A stretch of 64,000 nucleotides of DNA from Roseiarcus sp963751165 (GCA_963751165.1 CAVVTP010000020.1:33069-97068), one strand, 5' to 3'. Counted from the stretch's first letter, positions 17,266 through 28,552 are shown. Made by a program: numbers and translations. The notes: generated by a model from the letters alone, not told the origin.

Positions 17266-20200
17266 CTAGCCTTCTTCCCGCGAGCGGGAAGAAGGAACGC
17301 AGGCGCGTGGCAGTACGATGGTGAACTGCGTATAGGCGCCGGGCTCTGTCGAAACATCCAGCGTCCCGCCGTGCTGCTTGACGACAATATCATGGCTCAA
17401 CGACAAACCGAGCCCGGTGCCTTCGCCCGCCGGTTTGGTGGTGAAGAATGGATTGAACATTTTTGCTTTCACCTCGTCGGGGATCCCTGTCCCGTTATCC
17501 CGAATGACGATTTCGACGCTGTGTCCGAGATCACGGGTCGAAGCAAATATCGTCGGCTCATAGAGGGCCCCCTCCGCCTGCTTCCGCTTCGTCGTCGCGT
17601 AGAAGCCGTTGGAAATCAAGTTGAGCAGCACACGCGTGATCTCCTGCGGGAAGAGGTCGGCCGCGCCGGCGTCAGGGTCGAGCGATTTCCGGATCGTCAC
17701 ATTGAAGCCGGGCTTCTCGGCCCGTGCGCCGTGATAGGCGAGATTCAGCGCCTCGTCGACCATCGCGTTGACGTTGACCGACGATCGCTCGCCCGACCCC
17801 TCGCGCGCATGCAGGAGCATGTTCTTGACGATCGAATCGGCCCGCTTGCCGTGCTGAACCACCTTTTCGAGGTTCCCGCAAACGGCGCCCATCAGCTCCT
17901 CCGCCTCGTCGCGCTGGGCTTTTTCGAGGGGCGCGGCCTTGATAACGTCGGCGAGCTCGTCGACCAGCTCGCGCGACAGAGCGGAGAAATTGTTGACGAA
18001 GTTCAGCGGGTTCTTGATTTCGTGGGCGATGCCGGCGGTGAGCTGGCCGAGGGAAGCGAGCTTTTCCGACTGGATCAGGCGGTCCTGCGCCTTGCGCAGG
18101 TCGTCGAGCGAGGCGGCAAGTTCTTGCGTGCGGGCCTGGACCTGGTTGAAGAGCCGCGCGTTCTCGATGGCGATCACGGCCTGGTCCGCGAAGGTTTGCA
18201 GAATCTCGATTTGGCGGGCAGGAAACTCACCTGCCTGCTTGCGGGTCAGGACCAGCGCGCCCTCCACCCGATCCTTTCCGAGCAAAGGCACGCCGAGAAG
18301 GGCGCGCGCAGGGTTGCCGTGCGCGGCGAGGGGCACGGCGTAGGATGGGTCGGACGCGACGTCGGGAACATGCTCGACCGTCTTCGAAAGAATGATCCGC
18401 CCGGCGACCGTATGCCCGTCCGGCTCGACGATCGGGTGGGCTGCGAGATAGCGCTGCAAATCCGGACTGGAATCGGGGCCGGCCATGCCCTGATACCGAA
18501 AAACGTCGCCGTCCCGAACGCATAATGTTCCCGAGGACGCCTTGCAGAGATCGACGGCCGTCGCAACCAGCGTCTGAAAGATCGCATCGAGATCGAACGC
18601 CGAGCGGCTGATGACCTTGAGCACGTCCGCCGTCGCCGTCTGCTGCTGCAGCGCCTCCTGGGTTTCGTTGAACAGCCGGGTGTTCTCGATTGCGATCAGG
18701 GCCTGGTCGCGAAAGGACTCGGCTTGCGTGATCTCGGCAAGGCCGAAGCCATGGGCGCGTTGGCTCACGAACCCGAGCAAGCCCACACACTCGCCCTCTC
18801 TCAGGAAAGGCAGATAGAGCGAGGACCGGGCGCTGAGGATGTCCCGCACTTGGGCTTCGATCGCGGGGAGCTCGACGAGCGACCAGTCCGGCACGTGAAC
18901 CATCGCTTTCGAGGCGATGGCGCGGGAGGGGAAATCCGCGCTCGGATCGACAGGATACTTGTCCGGCAGCATTTCCGCCCTCACGCCGCCCAAGGTCGCC
19001 CCGGCGACGGGCCGCCATTCCTTGCCGTCCGTTAGGATGACGTAGGCGTAATCGCAGCGCAGCAGCCGCGCGGCGGTCGTCACGATACGATCGAACACCG
19101 GTCCTGCGTCGGTGGGCGACCGGCTGATGACGCGCAGGATTTCGGAAGTCGCGGTCTGGCGATCGAGCGACTCCTCGAGATCGCGGGTCTTCGCTTGCAC
19201 CTCGTTGAAGAGCCGCACGTTCTCGATGGCGATTACGGCTTGGTCGGCAAAGGTCTGCACGAGTTCGATCTGGCGGTGGGTGAAGGGGACGGGGGTCGGG
19301 CGTCCCAGCGAAAAGACGCCGACGAGCTGATTTCTCTCAACATCGGAACCGAGAGCATTGCGCGATATTGCCCGAGCCGCTGACCTTCGCTGTATCGGTA
19401 TTCCGGATCGGCGAGCACGTCTGGTATGTGCACGACGGCGCGCGTAAGCGCCGCACGTCCCGCGCCGGTGCTCGCTGCGATTGGCGGCGGATTGGCCTCG
19501 ACATAGCGCTCGAACTCAAACGGATAGCCCCTCTGAAGCGCCATGCGCAGATGATCGCCGTCGCGCAGGAGGATCATCCCCTGTGGCGCGCTGCACAGTT
19601 GGCGCATGGAATTGACGAGCGTCTCCAGCACCGCGTCGAGATCGAACGCCGAGCGGCTGATGACCTTGAGCACGTCCGCCGTCGCCGTCTGTTGCGCGAG
19701 CGATTCCTCGAGGTCGCGCGTGCGAGCCTGCACCTCGTTGAACAGCCGCGCGTTCTCGATCGCGATCACCGCCTGATCGGCGAATGTTTTGAGCAGGGCC
19801 ACGATCGTCGGGATCGAACGCGCCTGGCTGTTGCCGGGTGACGAAGAAGTATGCCGGCCGCCGAGCCGGCGTGCACAGCGGCACGAACAGCATCCGCGCG
19901 ATGGCCGCGCAGGCGCGCGATGTCGCGCAACCGTGCGGGGTCGCGCTCGCACGTCGGGAATGTGCACGATCTCGCCGTCGCTGAGCCGCGCCGCGAACGG
20001 GAATTGGCCGATCGGGCCCGGCGAAAGCGCCCGCAACGCGGCGTCGGCCTCGGGGTTGGTTGGCGTGAGCGCGGCGAGGTGGGCGATCTCGCCCTCGAAG
20101 CGCCAAACCGTCGCCGCAATAGCCGCCGAGCAGGCGCTTGGCGCTCTCGGCAATGGCCTCGAAAACGGGCGCTGTGTCGGCCGGCGAGGCGGCGATGACC

Positions 20201-23200
20201 TTCAGCATCTCGGAGGTCGCGGTCTGCTGGCGACCTCCAAATGCGCGTCTTCGCCTGCGCCTCGTCGAACAGCCGCACGTTTTCGACGCGACACAGCCTG
20301 GTCGGCGAAGGTCTGAACGATCTCGACCTGCCGCGGCGTAGAACGAATCCGACTCCGGCGCGCCACCATGATCAACATGCCGATCGATTTGTCCATCTCG
20401 CAGCAGGGGCACGCCGAGCAGGGGGAAAGAGCCCATCAATCGACTGCCTTCATGGAGGGCGAATACTCGGCGTCCTCCAACACGTCCGGGATGCTAGGTC
20501 GAGGCGCCTCCCCGAAAGCGCCTGACGCGTCCCGCAAGCGTTCCACGGCCCGGCGAAAGCGGATTTTGGCTGACCAACCTCACAATGTCCGGGCTGCGAC
20601 CGTGGCTCGACTTGTGAAGGTAAGCGTCTCCCTCGACGAATATTGATCGAGCCATGCGCCGCGCCGACACAATTCAATCGCCGAACGGATGAGCGTGTCG
20701 AGCACGGGCTCGCAGATCGAACGCCGAGCGGCTGATGACCTTGAGCACGTCCGCGGTCGCCGTCTGCTGCGCGAGCGACTCCTCGAGGTCGCGCGTCTTC
20801 GCCTGCACCTCCTCGAATAGCCGCGCGTTCTGGATTGCGATTGCCGCCTGGTCGGCGAAGGTTTGCAGCAGCGCCTGCTCCCGCTCCGAGAAGGGTCTTG
20901 GCGGCTTGCGTACGACCACAATCGAGCCGAGACCGGCGTCCTCCCACAGCATCGGCGCATAGAGAAGCGACGCGCTTCCGAGACGGTTCACGCGCTCGCG
21001 CAGGGTCGGGGATAGATTGGGCTCGGCCGCATGGTCCGGGATGTGGTGCACGCGGCGCTCGCGAATGATCCGCCCGGTGACGCTTTCGCCGACCGCCGTG
21101 ACGTCGCGCCGGACTTCATCGGCCCACGGGCCGCGCCAGGCCGCGACGCGCACCATGTCGTCGTCGCCGATCGTGCAGATGCCGATCGCCTCGGCGCCGA
21201 ACAGCCGCTCGCACGCGTCCAGAATGGCCTCGAACACCGGCGCCGTGTCCGCGACCGACTTGCTGATTGCGCCGAGCACCTCCGCTGAGGCCTTTTGCTG
21301 ATCCAGCGCCTCTTGCGTCTCGTTGAAGAGCCGCGCGTTCTCGATCGCGATCACGGCTTGGTCGGCGAAGGTCTTGAGGAGGGCCACCTCCTCGGGATCG
21401 AACTGGCCAGGCTTTGCGCGGGTCGACACAAATTAATCCAGCGCCCGAGCCCTTCTGCATCAGCGGCACGAACAGCATCGCCCGATAGCCGCGCACCCGC
21501 GCGAGGTCGCGCAGTCGTTGCGGCGCGTCCTCGGTGTCGGGAATCTGCACGATCTCGCCTCGGCCGAGCGGCTCACCTAACGGGAATTCGCTGACCGTGG
21601 CTGGCGAAGCAGCGCGCAACGCGGCGTCGGCCTCGGGGTTGGTCGGCGTGAACGCGGCGAGATGCCCTATTTCGCCTTCGAACCGCCAAACCACGCTCGA
21701 ATAGCCGTCGAGCAACCGCTTCGCAGTGTGCGCGATGGCTTCAAAGACCGGTGCCGACTCGGACGGGGAGGCGGCGATGACCTTGAGAATCTCGGAGGTC
21801 GCGGTCTGGCGCTCTAGCGCTCGCTGCGTCTCGTTGAAGAGCCGCGCGTTCTCGATCGCGATCACCGCCTGGTCGCGAAAGGACTTCGGCCTGCGCGATT
21901 TCCTTCGGGCCGAAGCTGTTGGGTCGGGTTCCCGCTACAGCGATCACGCCGATGCATTCCCCTGCCTCTCGCACCAGCGGAAGGTAGAGCGTGGAATTGA
22001 CGCCGAACGCGGCTCGAATGTTGCGTTCGTGTTCGGGCAGTTCGATACGCGACCAATCCGGAAGGTGAAGCGTCTCCTTGGCGACGATCGCCCGGGAAGG
22101 AAAGTTGGAGGCGGGGTCAATCGGTAGGCGGCCGGGCGGAAGGTCCATCGGACCCTGCGCCGTTGCGGCCGCGGTATGTTCGTAGACGTCGCCGTCACAC
22201 AGCAGCACCACCGCGAGGTCGCAGCGCAGCGACCGCACCGCGGCGGAAACAATCGACTTGAAAACGGGCTCTGCGTCGGTCGGCGATTGACTGATGACCC
22301 GCAAGATCTCGGAGGTCGCCGTCTGCCGCTCCAGCGCCTCCTGCGTCTCGTTAAACAGCCGCGCGTTCTCGATCGCGATCACGGCCTGATCGGCGAAGGT
22401 TTGCAGGAGCTGGATTTGATGCGCAGGGAGCGAGCCGCCTTCGCTTCGCAAAACCGAAACCACGCCAAGTCCCCGCCCGCGACTCGTCATCGGCGCCGCG
22501 GTGAAGCTGGCGTGGCCAAACCGCGTGATGAAATCGCGCATGTACGGCGGCATGGAGTCGACATCGGGGTAGACCACCGGCTCTCCCCCCCTTTCGACCC
22601 GGGCATAGACGGACTCCGCATAGGGCCGCGGATAGAGCGCCAGGAGCGCCGCTTCCTCTTCCTCCGTCGGCAACGCAGTATAAGCGGCCAAGTGAATCAT
22701 GCCCTCGATCACGCGAAAGACAAGCGCGGTTTTCGCCCCGATTAGCCGCTTCGCGCTCTCCGCAATGGCCTCGAACACCGGCTGCGCGTCTGACGGCGAG
22801 CGAGCAATGACCTTAAGCACCTCCGCCGTCGCCGTCTGCCGCTCGAGCGCCTGCTTCGTCTCGTTGATGAGGCGTGCGTTCTTTATCGCGATCAGCGCCT
22901 GGCCGGCGAAGGCGCGCGCAAGCGCGATCTGCCCGTCGGCGAAAGGCCGCACCTGGTTGCGGTCGATTGTGAGAACGCCGACCACGCTCCCACCGTCGAC
23001 GAGCGGAACAAGGAGCACGGTCCGGACTCCGATCTCGACGCTGTAGACTATCAAGGGAACCCCTTTCCGGTAGGCCTTGGTCGCCTTGAGATCCACGATA
23101 TGGAGAAAGGGCCTGTCCTCAGCGTCGCGGCCCAGCAGGTCCGCGGCGGGCACGGTCTCGAAGTAGGACGCCCGCGGTCCTCGGCTGAGCATATCCACGA

Positions 23201-23474
23201 GCCGGGCGGTTCCGTCCTCGACGAGCCACAGCGTGCCGTTGTTCGCGTCGCAGAGCCGCGCCCCTTTTTTCACGATCGCGTCGAACACCGGCCCAAGATC
23301 GCCAGGCGAGGCGTTAATGACCTCAAGCACCTCGGCGATCGCCGCCTGCTGCTCCCGCGCCTCGGCAAGCTCCCGCTCGCGCTCGGCGAGGGCGGCGACC
23401 AGGGCCTCGCGGGTCGGTTCACCCGAGGATTCGGGCAAAGGCTTCGAGACGGCGCGCCGCGATCGGGAGGACAT
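17266..23474 (-). pseudogene. Giant multi-GAF sensor histidine kinase (about ten GAF modules), many frameshifts
   Basis: From ATG 23474 (alternative upstream TTG 23534) coding sense continues to 17266, about 2,070 residues if frames are rejoined. GAF1-3 are intact (21890-23474), as are the last two GAFs with the kinase core (17266-19260). Ten copies of a linker reading TFADQAVIAIEN-A-R-L-F-N-E precede or separate the GAFs. Phospho-acceptor His is in GIAHEIKNPLNF, the N-box in LLNLISNGFYA, and G-boxes in DNGTGIP and GTGLGLSLS. About twelve frame changes fall between 19,300 and 21,890, seven of them in 20,250-20,720. Conserved residues persist across the breaks, so indels in a repetitive, poorly assembled region are likelier than old decay. 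Confidence 0.75.
18149..22920 (-). repeat. Ten dispersed direct copies of the GAF-linker sequence
   Basis: A ~50-bp block encoding N-A-R-L-F-N-E / A-I-E-N / F-A-D-Q-A recurs near 18149, 18672, 19206, 19740, 20267, 20816, 21326, 21837, 22354 and 22868, about 510-550 bp apart. Several copies are almost identical at DNA level (for example those at 21326 and 22354). A QTAT-x-E/D-V/I-L-K-V-I segment follows each on the coding strand. The copies mark domain boundaries, give the module count, and are plausible sites for misassembly or recombination. Confidence 0.8.
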
Positions 23475-23685
23475 GAGGCCGGAATCCACGAGCGAGTTGC
23501 GGTGGAGTTTCGCGTCTATACGCTGGGATAGCAAGCGCGCGCGGGATTTTCTGGCTTGGGTGAGGGTGCTCGCAATCGTGGCGGCTTCGGCGAGCTTTTT
23601 GATCGCGACTGCCGCAAATGGCGAATCTGCTCGAACCTATATTGGACGAGTGGTCCGCGGACGCTGGCCAGGTGAGTGGCGGGAA

Positions 23686-24186
23686 ATGGAGATTCAACCT
23701 ATGCCGGGGCTTGCGCCTGTCGACGCCGCTTTTCGCATCGCGTTCCGCCTCGGTTTTCCGCTCGCCCGCATCTGGTGGCGTCTGCGCGGCGCAAGTCATG
23801 AAGGCGCGCTCGTGGCGGTCACTGTCGATCGGGCTCTTCTGCTCGTACGGTCGTCATACCGGGCGGAGTGGAATTTCCCCGGCGGCTCGATCCGGCGCGG
23901 CGAGACGCCCGAGGCGGCGGCGCGGCGCGAATTGGACGAGGAGGTCGGCCTCGTCGCACAGCGGCTCGTTCCCGCCGGCGAAGCCTCGGGGATATGGGAC
24001 GGGCGGAGAGATCGGGTGCATTTCTTCGAACTGCGATTGGACCAGCCGCCCAGGCTGCAACTCGACAACCGCGAGATCATCGCGGCGCGGCTGGTCTCGC
24101 CGGACGAGCTGCGCGGCCTCGCGGTTACCGGGCCGGTCGCCGTCTATATCCGCAGGAGTATCGCTGCGCCGCAGTCGGGTGAATGA
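23686..24186 (+). CDS. Nudix hydrolase
   Basis: 166 residues from ATG 23686; the open frame upstream overlaps the start of the divergent kinase and has no coding character. The Nudix box is complete (G-x5-E-x7-R-E-L-x-E-E-x-G-L, in GGSIRRGETPEAAARRELDE), with metal-binding glutamates intact. N-terminal residues form a hydrophobic/basic helix (AFRIAFRLGFPLARIWW), which could associate with membrane. Members hydrolyse nucleoside diphosphate derivatives; the substrate is unknown. The stop overlaps an ATG in the next reading frame, so it may be co-transcribed with the phosphopantetheinyl transferase gene. Confidence 0.85.
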   Translation: MEIQPMPGLAPVDAAFRIAFRLGFPLARIWWRLRGASHEGALVAVTVDRALLLVRSSYRAEWNFPGGSIRRGETPEAAARRELDEEVGLVAQRLVPAGEASGIWDGRRDRVHFFELRLDQPPRLQLDNREIIAARLVSPDELRGLAVTGPVAVYIRRSIAAPQSGE

Positions 24187-24332
24187 CGACGATGGGCTCG
24201 CGCGTTAGGCCCCAAACAACAGGCGCCCGGCGCAGGGAGCCACATGCGCTCGGTGAGGAGTTCCCCAGCCCGCGCTGGCGCGGTCCGCCGGCCGCCTTGT
24301 GCCTCGCGGCGCGCCGGTGGCATGAAGGACCG

Positions 24333-24990
24333 ATGAAAGCGGCGCCGGACGATCTCGACCTTGCGCTCCTGCGGTCGGAGCTTTCCGCTTACGGCGTGCT
24401 TGTCGCGGCGCGGCGAATCGGCCCCGGAGACGAAACCGCGTTCGCCGATCCCCGCCCAGGGGCGCGCGTCGAGGTGCGCCGCGCGAGCGGGGCGGCCCGC
24501 ATCGCCGCCCGCCGTCTCCTCCATGAACTCGGCGCCGACGAGGACGGCGCCGCTGCCGCGCCTGCCTTCCGGCGCGCCGGCTTGGCCCGCCGGCATCGTC
24601 GGTTCGCTCGCGCATGACGAGGCTTTCGCGCTCGCCGCAGCGGCTCGCGGCGGGCGGCTCGTCGGCCTCGGCGTCGACGTCGAACCAGCCGAGCCTCTGC
24701 CCGCGGAGATCGTTGACATGGTCGTGAGCGCGGCGGAGCGGTGCGAGACCGGGAACGACGGCGTCGCGCAGCGCCTCGTCTTCGTCGCTAAGGAGGCGGT
24801 CTACAAGGCGATCCATCCGCTTGACGGCACGTGGCTCGATTTTGCCGACATCGAGATCCGGCTCGCGGACCAAACGGCGACGCTGCGGGACGGGCGGCGG
24901 CTCCGGGTCATCCCGTTCGCCGGCGAAAGGCTCATTGCGGTGGCGCTGGCGGAGGCCGGCGGCGCGCGCCCGCTCGAGCCATCGGGGTAG
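24333..24990 (+). pseudogene. 4'-phosphopantetheinyl transferase (EntD/Sfp type), one frameshift
   Basis: The first frame runs from ATG 24333 through RRLLHELGADEDG, then coding sense jumps one frame: PLPRLPSGAPAWPAGIVGSLAH, next the Mg-binding GLGVDVEPAEPLP and FVAKEAVYKA (the W/F-x-x-K-E-x-x-x-K signature), ending at 24990. All active-site elements are present. A single extra base around 24530-24555 accounts for the break. The enzyme would load coenzyme A's phosphopantetheine arm onto carrier proteins of polyketide, peptide or fatty-acid synthases. No such synthase lies in the window. Confidence 0.8.
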
Positions 24991-25130
24991 TTGAGGCGTT
25001 CCCCGCCACGGCTTGCGGCGCTGGATTTTCGCCTTGGTCCGCCGGTGGAACCCGGGCCCGCAATTCGTGTTGTTTTTCAACCCGCGGACGGATTCACGCC
25101 CGGCGGGTTTCGATCGAGAGGATCATCACC

Positions 25131-25517
25131 ATGGCGTCCAAAGAGTCCAAGCCGCAGAAAGAGACGGTCGGACGGGTCATGCACGAGTTCAAGCATGGCG
25201 AATTGCGATCGGGAGGAAGCGGCAAGAAGGTCAAGAATCCGAGGCAGGCGGTCGCGATCGCCCTCAGCGAAGCCGGCGCCTCGAACCAGCAAAGCCCGAA
25301 GAAGAACGCGCAGAATCTCCGCCGGACCAAGGCCAAGGAAGCACGCGGCGAAACCGCGCAGGCCGAGGCCGAGGGGAACGGCGGGTCTCGGTCCCAAACA
25401 AAGAGGGGCGGCGGCGAGACCCGAGCCGACCTCTACCGCAAGGCGCGCGAGCGAGACATCCCTGGTCGGTCGCGGATGAGCAAGAGCGAACTCGAACGCG
25501 CTGTCAGCTCCCGTTAG
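25131..25517 (+). CDS. Small basic DUF6496-like protein with Rho-N-like end
   Basis: 128 residues from ATG 25131. The N-terminal half carries G-R-V-M-H-E-F-K-H-G-E-L followed by K-x-P-R-Q-A-V-A-I-A-L-S-E-A, the pattern of the DUF6496 family. The middle is lysine/arginine-rich low complexity. The end (LYRKARERDIPGRSRMSKSELERAV) resembles Rho N-terminal/SAP-like modules that bind nucleic acids. DNA or RNA binding is a reasonable guess but unproven. It lies between the transferase and the DUF1275 gene on the same strand. Confidence 0.75.
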   Translation: MASKESKPQKETVGRVMHEFKHGELRSGGSGKKVKNPRQAVAIALSEAGASNQQSPKKNAQNLRRTKAKEARGETAQAEAEGNGGSRSQTKRGGGETRADLYRKARERDIPGRSRMSKSELERAVSSR

Positions 25518-25534
25518 GCCGGCGGCCGGCGGCG

Positions 25535-26185
25535 ATGAAAGACGAAGTGCTCGGCGAATTGATGCTGGCGACCGCCCTTCTCGCCATCGCCGGCTTCGTC
25601 GATGCGGTCGGCTTTCTGACCTTGGGCCACCTGTTCGTTTCCTTCGCAAGCGGGAATTCGACCCAGTTTGCGATCGGCGTCGGCGTCGGCGGCGTACCGT
25701 GGAGAAAAGCGTCCATGGCGGGGGTCCTGGTCGGGCTGTTCGTCGTGGGCGTCTCCGGCGGGAAGATGTTGGCGATCGCGGCCAAGGATTGGCGCCGGCC
25801 TGCGATCCTGCTCGTGGAATCGGCCCTGCTCGGCGCGGCGGCTCTCGCCCCCCTTTCGGGCGTGCGAGCCGCCTTTCTCATGGCGATGGCGATGGGCGCG
25901 CAGAACGGGGTCCTCCACCAGGCCGGTCAAACCAGGACCGCTCTCACCTATGTCACCGGGACGCTGGTCAATTTTGGCGAGCGGCTGGCGGAAGCCCTTT
26001 GCAGGGTGGGTCCCGCCGCGGCCTGGATTCCCTACCTCATCCTCTGGGCCGGCATCGTCTGCGGCGGCGCGGTGGGGGCGATCGCCTATTCCGCCTGGGG
26101 CATCCGCGCGCTCCTGTTCCCGACGGCCTGCGTTCTCGTTCTGGCGGCGACCACCGCCGCGATCGAATGGCGCAGGCGGCGGTAG
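25535..26185 (+). CDS. YoaK/DUF1275 family membrane protein
   Basis: 216 residues from ATG 25535, 17 nt after the previous stop. About six hydrophobic helices are visible. The family motif is clear: AGFVDAVGFL, then FVSFASGNSTQ in the N-terminal half, and MGAQNGVLHQAG plus YVTGTLVNFG in the second. DUF1275 proteins are inner-membrane proteins of unknown activity. Nothing around it gives a specific role. Confidence 0.88.
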   Translation: MKDEVLGELMLATALLAIAGFVDAVGFLTLGHLFVSFASGNSTQFAIGVGVGGVPWRKASMAGVLVGLFVVGVSGGKMLAIAAKDWRRPAILLVESALLGAAALAPLSGVRAAFLMAMAMGAQNGVLHQAGQTRTALTYVTGTLVNFGERLAEALCRVGPAAAWIPYLILWAGIVCGGAVGAIAYSAWGIRALLFPTACVLVLAATTAAIEWRRRR

Positions 26186-26257
26186 GGAACACGCCCCCGC
26201 CCGCTGAATCCTGAGCAGGCGCGGCGAGCGCGGGCGCATCGGTTGCGCCGCTTGCGC

Positions 26258-28249
26258 TCACTCCTCGGGGTGGCGAAGGACCTCCCGGACCTTTTCGGCA
26301 AGCTCGTCGGCGGTATAGGGCTTCTTGAGCCACGCGCCCGTCTTTTGTCCGAGACGCGCGATCGCCGGCTCGGCATAGCCGGAGGTGAAGAGGACCTTGA
26401 TGTCGGGCTTCAGCGCCAGCGCCGCCTGCGCCAGTTCGTAGCCCGTCATGCCGCCGGGCATGACCATGTCGGTGAATATCATCGCCACCTCGGGCAGGGT
26501 CGCGAGCTCGGCCATCGCGGCTGCGCCGCTGTCCGCCTCGACGACCTCGTAACCGAGGCTCCGGAGCCGCTTGCCCAGGACCCGGCGCAGACGCGGATCG
26601 TCCTCCACGATGAGTATGGTTTCGGTTCCCTGCGGCAGATCGGCCTCCTGCGGTTCGACGGCGTTCGGCGCCGCGCCCGTTCCGGCATTCTCCGCAACGG
26701 GCAGGAAGACCCGCACGCTCGTTCCGTGTCCCAATTCGCTGTAAATCTGGATATTCCCGCCCGACTGCTTGACGAATCCGTAGACCATGCTCAGGCCGAG
26801 CCCAGTGCCGGCGCCGGTCGGCTTGGTGGTGAAGAACGGCTCGAACGCGCGCTGGCGCACCTCTTCCGACATGCCCGATCCCGTGTCCGTGACCGTGATC
26901 AGGACGTAACGGCCTGTACGGATGTCCGGGTAGGTCTGCGCATAGTCGGCGTCGAGACGCGCATGGGAGATTTCGATCGTCAGTCGCCCGCCGCGCGGCA
27001 TCGCGTCCCGCGCGTTGATCGCCAGGTTGAGCAGGGCGTTCAGCAGGAGCGAAGGGTCGACCACCGTCAGATGCGGGGCGCCCACGACCACGATCCGAAG
27101 CTCGATTGCTTCGCCCAAAGTCCGCCGCAGGAGATCGGCGAAATTGGAGACCAGAGGGCCCACGTCGGTCGACTTTGCATTGAGCGACTGACGTCGACCG
27201 AACGCCAGCAGCTGGGACGCCAGCTTCGCGCCATCCTGAGCCGCGTCCAAGGCCTCCTTGACATACTCGCGCAGCTCGGGGTCACGGACGCCCGGATAAA
27301 GCATCTCCAAATTGGCGATGATCGCCGTCAGGATATTGTTGAAATCGTGGGCGACGCCGCCGGTGAGCTGGCCGACCGCCTCCATCTTTTGCGACTGCCG
27401 GAGTTCATCCTCCATCTTCCGGCGGCTGGTGAGGTCGCGGATGAAGCCGGTGAAGATCCGTTGGCCGTTGGAGTGGGTTTCACCCACGGCCAGCTCTATC
27501 GGAAACTCTCTGCGGTCCTTGGTGAGGCCCTTCACCAGCCGCCCGTAACCGATAATCCGCGCTTCGCCGGTCTTGAGATAATTGGCGACGTAGCCGTCAT
27601 GCTCGGCCCGGTAAGGTTCGGGCATCAACATCCTGACGTTCTGTCCGATCACTTCCTCGGGTTGGTATCCGAACAGTTTCGCCGCTGCGGCGCTGAAGGA
27701 CGTGACTAGGCCCCGCTCGTCGATCACGATCATCGCCTCCGGCACGGTGTCGAGAATCGAGCGCAGATGCGCCTCGCGCGTCGCCAGGTCGGCCTTGGCG
27801 CGCTTCAGTCCGGTGATGTCGTTATTCGTCTGAAGCACGAAACGGACGACGTTGTCGTCGGACTTCCGCGCGACCCATAGGCTCGCGATCGAAACAACTG
27901 CCCCGGACTTCGTGTGATGTTCGAGCTCGCCCTCCCAACTGCCGCGTTCGCGCATGGTCGCAGCGATCTCGCTCCGCGGCACGGGATACCTGGTCTTCAA
28001 CAGGTGGTGGACGATCTGTCCGACGGCCTCCTGCCTGCTCCAGCCGTAGAGGCGCTCGCAGCCCGTCGTCCAATGGAGGATCGTGCCTTCCAGGTCATGG
28101 ATGACGACATTGGCGAGGTCGAGAATGTCAGCGAGACTGGCGAATTCGGCGATCACGGCCGATCTCGTGTTTTCCAGGGTCGTCGTCACGATCCTATCTC
28201 GGTTCGCCGGGTGCGCTCGCCCCGGCAACGAAAGATCCCCCACGGGCAC
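26258..28249 (-). CDS. PAS-PAS hybrid sensor histidine kinase with C-terminal receiver
   Basis: 663 residues from a GTG at 28249 (a second GTG at 28189 is possible). There are no membrane helices, so it is a soluble sensor. PAS1 spans about residues 35-145 and PAS2 about 160-275, with FixL-like wording (IGQNVRMLMPEPYR-x-x-H). The phospho-acceptor His301 is in GGVAHDFNNIL. The ATPase domain has NLAINARDAMP, DTGSGM and GTGLGLSM. A receiver occupies about 545-660, with Asp in FTDMVMPGG and Lys in LKKPY. This is the usual architecture for a redox, gas or light cue, but no heme-binding residue can be assigned. Confidence 0.9.
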   Translation of the reverse strand: MPVGDLSLPGRAHPANRDRIVTTTLENTRSAVIAEFASLADILDLANVVIHDLEGTILHWTTGCERLYGWSRQEAVGQIVHHLLKTRYPVPRSEIAATMRERGSWEGELEHHTKSGAVVSIASLWVARKSDDNVVRFVLQTNNDITGLKRAKADLATREAHLRSILDTVPEAMIVIDERGLVTSFSAAAAKLFGYQPEEVIGQNVRMLMPEPYRAEHDGYVANYLKTGEARIIGYGRLVKGLTKDRREFPIELAVGETHSNGQRIFTGFIRDLTSRRKMEDELRQSQKMEAVGQLTGGVAHDFNNILTAIIANLEMLYPGVRDPELREYVKEALDAAQDGAKLASQLLAFGRRQSLNAKSTDVGPLVSNFADLLRRTLGEAIELRIVVVGAPHLTVVDPSLLLNALLNLAINARDAMPRGGRLTIEISHARLDADYAQTYPDIRTGRYVLITVTDTGSGMSEEVRQRAFEPFFTTKPTGAGTGLGLSMVYGFVKQSGGNIQIYSELGHGTSVRVFLPVAENAGTGAAPNAVEPQEADLPQGTETILIVEDDPRLRRVLGKRLRSLGYEVVEADSGAAAMAELATLPEVAMIFTDMVMPGGMTGYELAQAALALKPDIKVLFTSGYAEPAIARLGQKTGAWLKKPYTADELAEKVREVLRHPEE

Positions 28250-28552
28250 TCAAACCATGCCGACGCAGTCTTGTCACCATCGACGATCGTTGCGGAGCCG
28301 CTAAAAAACGCAAAGCCGCCAAGTGCAGTCGTCGGGTTTCATGATCGCTCGCCCGGACGGCGCCGGCGGGCAACACAGTCGCCAGCCGCAAAGGGACGGG
28401 GCGCCGGTCCGACGGCGACGGCGGTCGCTTACCAAAAATCTGGTCACAACCAGCTCGATCGCGAGAGCTGTTTCGACACGGTCGATCGTGGCGGCGGCCA
28501 TCAGGCCTTCCGCTTCACCTGGTTGCCATAGACTTCTCCATCCTCTTATCTT
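28250..28552. other. Non-coding stretch upstream of the hybrid kinase
   Basis: About 300 bp between the hybrid kinase and the IS630 remnant. It should hold the kinase promoter on the minus strand. I see no convincing ORF, RNA or repeat; short open frames here lack coding character. Confidence 0.4.

Noticed and set aside
18149..22920. Regular ~530-bp spaced repeats considered as CRISPR or a satellite
   Set aside because: The repeats encode the same GAF linker in frame and the spacers encode GAF domains, so they are protein modules. Unit size is far too long for CRISPR.
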